Origin: Desulfatitalea sp.
GTDB taxonomy: Bacteria; Desulfobacterota; Desulfobacteria; Desulfobacterales; Desulfosarcinaceae
Reading direction: 5' to 3'
NCBI GenBank assembly: GCA_018224505.1
Contig: JAGTVD010000278.1
Location: forward strand, 1 to 8,523
DNA: 8,523 nt
Shown piece after piece: positions 6,089 through 8,523 of this stretch; within the stretch, counting starts at the first letter, position 1; every line of letters starts with the position of its first letter. Both the position numbers and the translations under genes were made by a program. The notes below the pieces were generated by a model. That model worked only from the letters and a program-made list of their open reading frames with translations. It was not told the origin of the DNA and did not search any database.

Positions 6089-6673
6089 GTGCGCATTCCC
6101 GAACGGGCACAGTGTCTGAGCCTGCTGGACGACATGGACATGCCCGAGCACATCCTGGCCCATTCCGAGCTGGTGTGCCAGGTGGCTCTGTTGCTCACCG
6201 ACGCCTTGCAGGCGGCCGGTGTTGTGCTCAACCGACCGCTGGTCCATGCCTCGGCCCTGCTGCACGACATTACCAAACCGCGCAGTTTCACCACGGGTGA
6301 AAACCACTCCAAAAGCGGCGGGGAGTACCTGACCGTGCTGGGCTTTCCGGAAGTGGGCGACGTGGTGCGCCAGCACGTCGTCCTGGACGCCTATTTCGCC
6401 GCCGAGCATCCCAGCGAAGCCGAAGTGGTGAACTATTCCGACAAGCGGGTGCTCCACGACCAGATCGTCCCGCTGGACCAGCGCATGCAATACATTCTCC
6501 ACCGCTACGCCAAAACAGAAGCCCACATCCAGATGCTTCAAAAGGTGTGGGCGCAGACCGCCCAACTGGAGCTGCGTCTGTTCGCCCACCTGCCCTTCGG
6601 CCCCCTGCAGCTCTGCGACCGGGTCGATGCCAACCGCTGCCCGCCCGATCCTGAGGGGCAAAAATTCAATTAG
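6089..6673 (+). CDS. HD-domain metal-dependent phosphohydrolase
   Basis: 194 aa from a GTG start. The start is chosen because GGAGGAG (6079-6085) lies just upstream; an in-frame TTG at 6062 would put that site inside the gene. The protein begins MRIPERAQCL and has the HD-superfamily metal-binding pattern: H25 (ILAHSELV), H59-D60 (SALLHDITK), further histidines H73 and H96, and D118 (NYSDKRVLHD). The domain covers about residues 18-135, and the rest is helical with no other domain recognised. No signal peptide or membrane helix. HD hydrolases of this small HDIG-like type cleave phosphate esters of nucleotides or similar compounds; the substrate cannot be read from sequence, and there is no fused synthetase or receiver domain to suggest (p)ppGpp or cyclic-dinucleotide signalling. 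Divergent from sucA and convergent with the VTT gene, so probably a single-gene unit. Confidence 0.85.
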   Translation: MRIPERAQCLSLLDDMDMPEHILAHSELVCQVALLLTDALQAAGVVLNRPLVHASALLHDITKPRSFTTGENHSKSGGEYLTVLGFPEVGDVVRQHVVLDAYFAAEHPSEAEVVNYSDKRVLHDQIVPLDQRMQYILHRYAKTEAHIQMLQKVWAQTAQLELRLFAHLPFGPLQLCDRVDANRCPPDPEGQKFN

Positions 6674-6682
6674 GGTTCGCGC

Positions 6683-6700
6683 AAAAACCGGGTCACCCGG
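6683..6700 (-). terminator. Terminator hairpin overlapping the stop codon of the VTT gene
   Basis: On the minus strand the sequence reads CCGGGTGACCCGGTTTTT: a 5-bp all-GC stem, a loop formed by the TGA stop codon itself (6695-6693), and five Ts. This is a compact intrinsic-terminator shape, with the stem including the last codons. The HD gene stop is only 19 nt away on the other strand; no T-tract follows on the plus strand, so it would act in one direction only. Confidence 0.5.
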
Positions 6701-7373
6701 AAGGGTCGGACTTGCCGGCCATATGACCACGGCGCCGAATCGCCTTGCCCACCAGGAACAGCGCCGCCAGAACAAACAGCGGCCCGAGGGTCTTCAGGTC
6801 GACCATGTCGGCAAAGGTGTCGGCCGTGGCGGCATTGCGGATCATGACGGCGTAAAGATATCCTTTGACGCCGAATCCGACCACCGTGGAGATCAGAAAA
6901 CGCGGCAACGGCAGTGCCAGGAGACCCGAGCCGTAGTTAATCACCGAGTGAGGGAAGTTCGGCAGGATGCGGATGGCGCACAGAGTGGCCCAATCGCTGT
7001 GGCGGTGCAGAAATTGGAAGAGGCGGGAACCTTCCAGACGCCGTCGGGCATCGGCCGACATCCTCCGGCAGAAACCATAGGCTGCCAGCGCACCGCCCGT
7101 GCCCCCGGCGACAATGATCAGGGTGGCCGCAATCGGGTCAAAAAGGAGTCCCGCCACCCAGATCAGGGTCGAACCGGGCAAGGCAAAGGTATAGAGGACC
7201 ACTTTGGTGGCGATCACGGCGGGAACGAACCACCACAGGTGAGCATACTGCTCTCCCCGGTGCAATAACAGGCGCCAATCGAACCAGCCGAGCTGCCCCA
7301 GCAAAATCCCCAGAACCAGGATCAGACCGGGCAGGATGATTTTATAAGGCCGCTTGGGGTTTTCCTTTTGCAT
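6693..7373 (-). CDS. VTT-domain (TVP38/TMEM64, DedA-like) membrane protein
   Basis: 226 aa from the ATG at 7373. Hydrophobic segments at about 10-28, 46-66, 70-100, 145-175 and 194-212 indicate an inner-membrane protein. The VTT/SNARE-associated signature is clear: PGSTLIWVAGLLFDP (66-80) with a Gly-rich stretch GGTGGALAAYGFCRR (90-104), then the hallmark RILPNFPHSVINYGSGL (135-151). The C-terminus is basic. Members of this superfamily are implicated in lipid scrambling or transport across membranes; the substrate of this one is unknown. Start choice: the frame stays open upstream to 7505, but the first 44 residues of that version are not family-like, and a good promoter lies at 7420-7449, so upstream starts would precede or overlap the transcription start. 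A GGAG lies about 10 nt before the ATG. Monocistronic, convergent with the HD gene. Confidence 0.88.
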   Translation of the reverse strand: MQKENPKRPYKIILPGLILVLGILLGQLGWFDWRLLLHRGEQYAHLWWFVPAVIATKVVLYTFALPGSTLIWVAGLLFDPIAATLIIVAGGTGGALAAYGFCRRMSADARRRLEGSRLFQFLHRHSDWATLCAIRILPNFPHSVINYGSGLLALPLPRFLISTVVGFGVKGYLYAVMIRNAATADTFADMVDLKTLGPLFVLAALFLVGKAIRRRGHMAGKSDPSG

Positions 7374-7419
7374 AGGACACAGGCTCCATGGAAGGCCGCT
7401 ACCGATGGGCGGTGACTGG

Positions 7420-7449
7420 ATCATACCATTTTTAGACCCATGCTGAAAA
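7420..7449 (-). promoter_or_regulatory. Promoter of the VTT gene (extended -10)
   Basis: On the minus strand TTTTCA (7449-7444) is a -35-like hexamer (4/6), then 18 nt, then TATGAT (7425-7420) as the -10 (5/6), preceded by TGG, which makes an extended -10 of TGn type. Transcription would start near 7413, about 40 nt before the ATG at 7373. Confidence 0.5.
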
Positions 7450-7544
7450 TCGGGACTGAGGCATCCCCTGACCTTTTGTTCAATCCGGATGTACACACTT
7501 CTCAATTGATGATATGGAATTAGCTTTTTTGGGATGGCGTCTTT

Positions 7545-7560
7545 CCCGGTAGATACCGGG
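7545..7560. repeat. Inverted repeat (7-bp arms)
   Basis: CCCGGTA and TACCGGG flank a 2-nt centre (6-bp arms if a 4-nt AGAT loop forms). No T-tract follows. It may be an operator half of a larger array or a leader hairpin for the DUF2760 gene; function unknown. Confidence 0.4.
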
Positions 7561-7594
7561 TTCGGCTCGGCCTATTTTACTTCGCGGCGGTGGG

Positions 7595-7610
7595 TTCATG
7601 CCGGCATGAA
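7595..7610. promoter_or_regulatory. 16-bp perfect palindrome, possible operator
   Basis: TTCATGCCGGCATGAA is fully self-complementary and lies 114 nt upstream of the DUF2760 start. Perfect symmetry at this length in non-coding DNA is compatible with a dimeric regulator's binding site; no regulator gene is in the window, so this is a guess from symmetry alone. Confidence 0.4.
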
Positions 7611-7708
7611 ACAATGGCCGGCACACCGAACGAATCAATCGGGATTGCAAACAATGGGACCCGGATACCAACACGACCCGATGGCCCCTGATGGCTTTCA
7701 AGCAGAAC

Positions 7709-7714
7709 GAGGAG
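7709..7714 (+). promoter_or_regulatory. Ribosome-binding site of the DUF2760 gene
   Basis: GAGGAG ends 10 nt before the ATG at 7725, supporting that start over other nearby ATGs in different frames. Confidence 0.6.
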
Positions 7715-7724
7715 CACAATCGTC

Positions 7725-8513
7725 ATGAACACTCCCAAACCGATCTTCCGGCGCTTGGCTTTGCGAATTGCCTTTTTCAACCTGCTGGTCTGCCTGGCCG
7801 TCAATGGGGCCGCGTACTGGCTGCTGGACCTTGCCATGGAGCGCGCCGCGCAAATGGCCCGGGCCCATGCCGAACTGTCCGAGGTGGTCCGCCTGGCAGC
7901 CTGGGTGGATCACGGCGGGCAGCTATTCTGGCCCTATTTCGTGCCGGCCACCGTTGCTTTTTTCCTGATCATCACCCTGCTGACCGCCTGGTCCGCGCGG
8001 CGGGCGGTGGCCGGCCTGCTGATGTCTGCCGGCGCTCCGGCCGCCAAGCCCCGGAAAGCGGCGCCGGCGGCGGAACCACCCCCCCGAAACCGACAGGCCG
8101 AGGCTGCCGTTGCCGCCCGGCGGGAGGCGGACGACAAGCGGCTTTTCCTGCACCTGGTTGCCGTGCTGCAAAAAGAGGGCCGGCTGCTGGACTTTTTCTC
8201 CGAAGACCTCTCGGCCTACAACGACGGTCAGATCGGCGCTGCGGTACGCAGCATCCATGAGAACTGCAAAAAGGCGATCAACGGCCATATCGCCCCCCAG
8301 GCGATCCTCACCCAGCAGGAGGACGAGGAGATTGAAGTGGCCGCCGATTTCGATCCCAACGCCCTCAAACTGGTGGGCAATGTGACCGGCCGGCCGCCAT
8401 TCAAGGGCATCGTGCGCCACCGCGGCTGGCAGGCGCGCCGGCTGGAGCTGCCTGCTTTCTCGGGCAATGTGGCCCCGGAGATCATCGCCCCGGCCGAGAT
8501 AGAGGTGCGCTGA
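7725..8513 (+). CDS. DUF2760 protein with two N-terminal membrane helices
   Basis: 262 aa. Two hydrophobic segments, about 11-35 and 70-92, suggest a hairpin membrane anchor with a short loop between them and basic residues after the second (ARR at 91-93). An Ala/Pro/Arg-rich linker (about 97-135) leads to a soluble C-terminal domain (139-262). That domain matches DUF2760 as I know it: LHLVAVLQKEGRLLDFFSED, DGQIGAAVRSIHENCKKAI, then FDPNALKLVGNV, PPFKGIVRHRGWQARRLELP and the C-terminal IIAPAEIEV. No catalytic motif is evident and the biochemical function of the family is unknown. From memory, DUF2760 genes often lie beside an Hsp70-family gene in related bacteria; the next gene lies outside the window, so this cannot be tested. 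The start is supported by GAGGAG upstream. The domain looks complete and no terminator is visible in the 10 bases after the stop. Confidence 0.85.
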   Translation: MNTPKPIFRRLALRIAFFNLLVCLAVNGAAYWLLDLAMERAAQMARAHAELSEVVRLAAWVDHGGQLFWPYFVPATVAFFLIITLLTAWSARRAVAGLLMSAGAPAAKPRKAAPAAEPPPRNRQAEAAVAARREADDKRLFLHLVAVLQKEGRLLDFFSEDLSAYNDGQIGAAVRSIHENCKKAINGHIAPQAILTQQEDEEIEVAADFDPNALKLVGNVTGRPPFKGIVRHRGWQARRLELPAFSGNVAPEIIAPAEIEVR

Positions 8514-8523
8514 TCGCGAACGG

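Larger units (their letters stand above)
7374..7724. other. Divergent intergenic region, no gene seen
   Basis: 351 nt separating the VTT and DUF2760 start codons. It holds the VTT promoter (7420-7449), a T6 run at about 7525-7530 without a GC stem before it, a hairpin at 7545-7560, a 16-bp palindrome at 7595-7610, a short CAATC/GATTG dyad (7636-7647), and the DUF2760 ribosome-binding site (7709-7714). I could not find a convincing promoter for the DUF2760 gene. Short open frames here lack family-like sequence and ribosome-binding sites. Confidence 0.6.

Noticed and set aside
5921..6775. 284-codon minus-strand open frame opposite the HD gene
   Set aside because: It is the complement of the HD gene and ends in Pro-Asn-Lys repeats that are only the translated 9-bp tandem array; no ribosome-binding site or family motif.
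7374..7505. N-terminal extension of the VTT protein to 7505
   Set aside because: The extra 44 residues are not hydrophobic or family-like, and the strong extended -10 promoter at 7420-7449 lies within them.
7691..8260. 189-codon plus-strand frame overlapping the DUF2760 gene
   Set aside because: Its translation is Arg/Gly/Pro-rich with no motif, whereas the overlapping frame from 7725 gives a clear DUF2760 domain.
1..8523. CRISPR array, tRNA, rRNA, insertion sequence, toxin-antitoxin or defence genes
   Set aside because: Looked for on both strands; there are no spaced direct repeats of CRISPR type, no cloverleaf-like sequence, no transposase and no recognisable defence gene.

Overview
The window is GC-rich, densely coded bacterial chromosome. 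Gene content (a complete 2-oxoglutarate dehydrogenase complex, an HD phosphohydrolase, a VTT-domain membrane protein, a DUF2760 protein and the start of an ADP-forming acyl-CoA ligase) and the style of the intergenic filler (short G/T-rich tandem repeats, a REP-like palindrome) suggest a Desulfobacterota, perhaps Desulfosarcina/Desulfobacteraceae-type, genome. This placement is inference from protein style only; no rRNA or other taxonomic marker is present.

Layout. Positions 1-69 (minus) hold only the N-terminus of a CoA-ligase-type protein whose body lies left of the window. A 160-base gap (70-229) carries a REP-like hairpin, a 16-bp palindrome and a likely terminator. Positions 230-5792 (minus) are one operon, transcribed sucA -> sucB -> lpd, encoding E1o, E2o and E3 of the 2-oxoglutarate dehydrogenase complex. 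The sucA-sucB spacer is 56 nt with a strong hairpin; the sucB-lpd gap is 2 nt, with the lpd ribosome-binding site inside the last sucB codons. Positions 5793-6088 form a divergent control region with a candidate sucA promoter and a 9-bp tandem repeat that would fall in the sucA leader. Positions 6089-6673 (plus) encode a 194-aa HD-domain phosphohydrolase. It converges on a 226-aa VTT (SNARE-associated/DedA-like) membrane protein at 6693-7373 (minus), whose stop codon lies inside its own likely terminator hairpin. Positions 7374-7724 are a divergent intergenic region with a good extended -10 promoter for the VTT gene and two palindromes. Positions 7725-8513 (plus) encode a DUF2760 protein with two predicted membrane helices.

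How the genes work together. E1o decarboxylates 2-oxoglutarate on thiamine diphosphate, E2o passes the succinyl group to CoA through its single lipoyl arm, and Lpd reoxidises the lipoyl group with NAD+. Catalytic and cofactor motifs are intact in all three. The gene beyond lpd resembles ADP-forming acyl-CoA ligases, which could convert an acyl-CoA thioester into ATP; a link to succinyl-CoA is conjecture. The three right-hand genes show no evident connection with the complex.

I found no clear sign of a previously undescribed system. The most distinctive features are the tandem repeat in the sucA leader, the REP-like element, the very charged linker in SucB, and the palindromes upstream of the DUF2760 gene.
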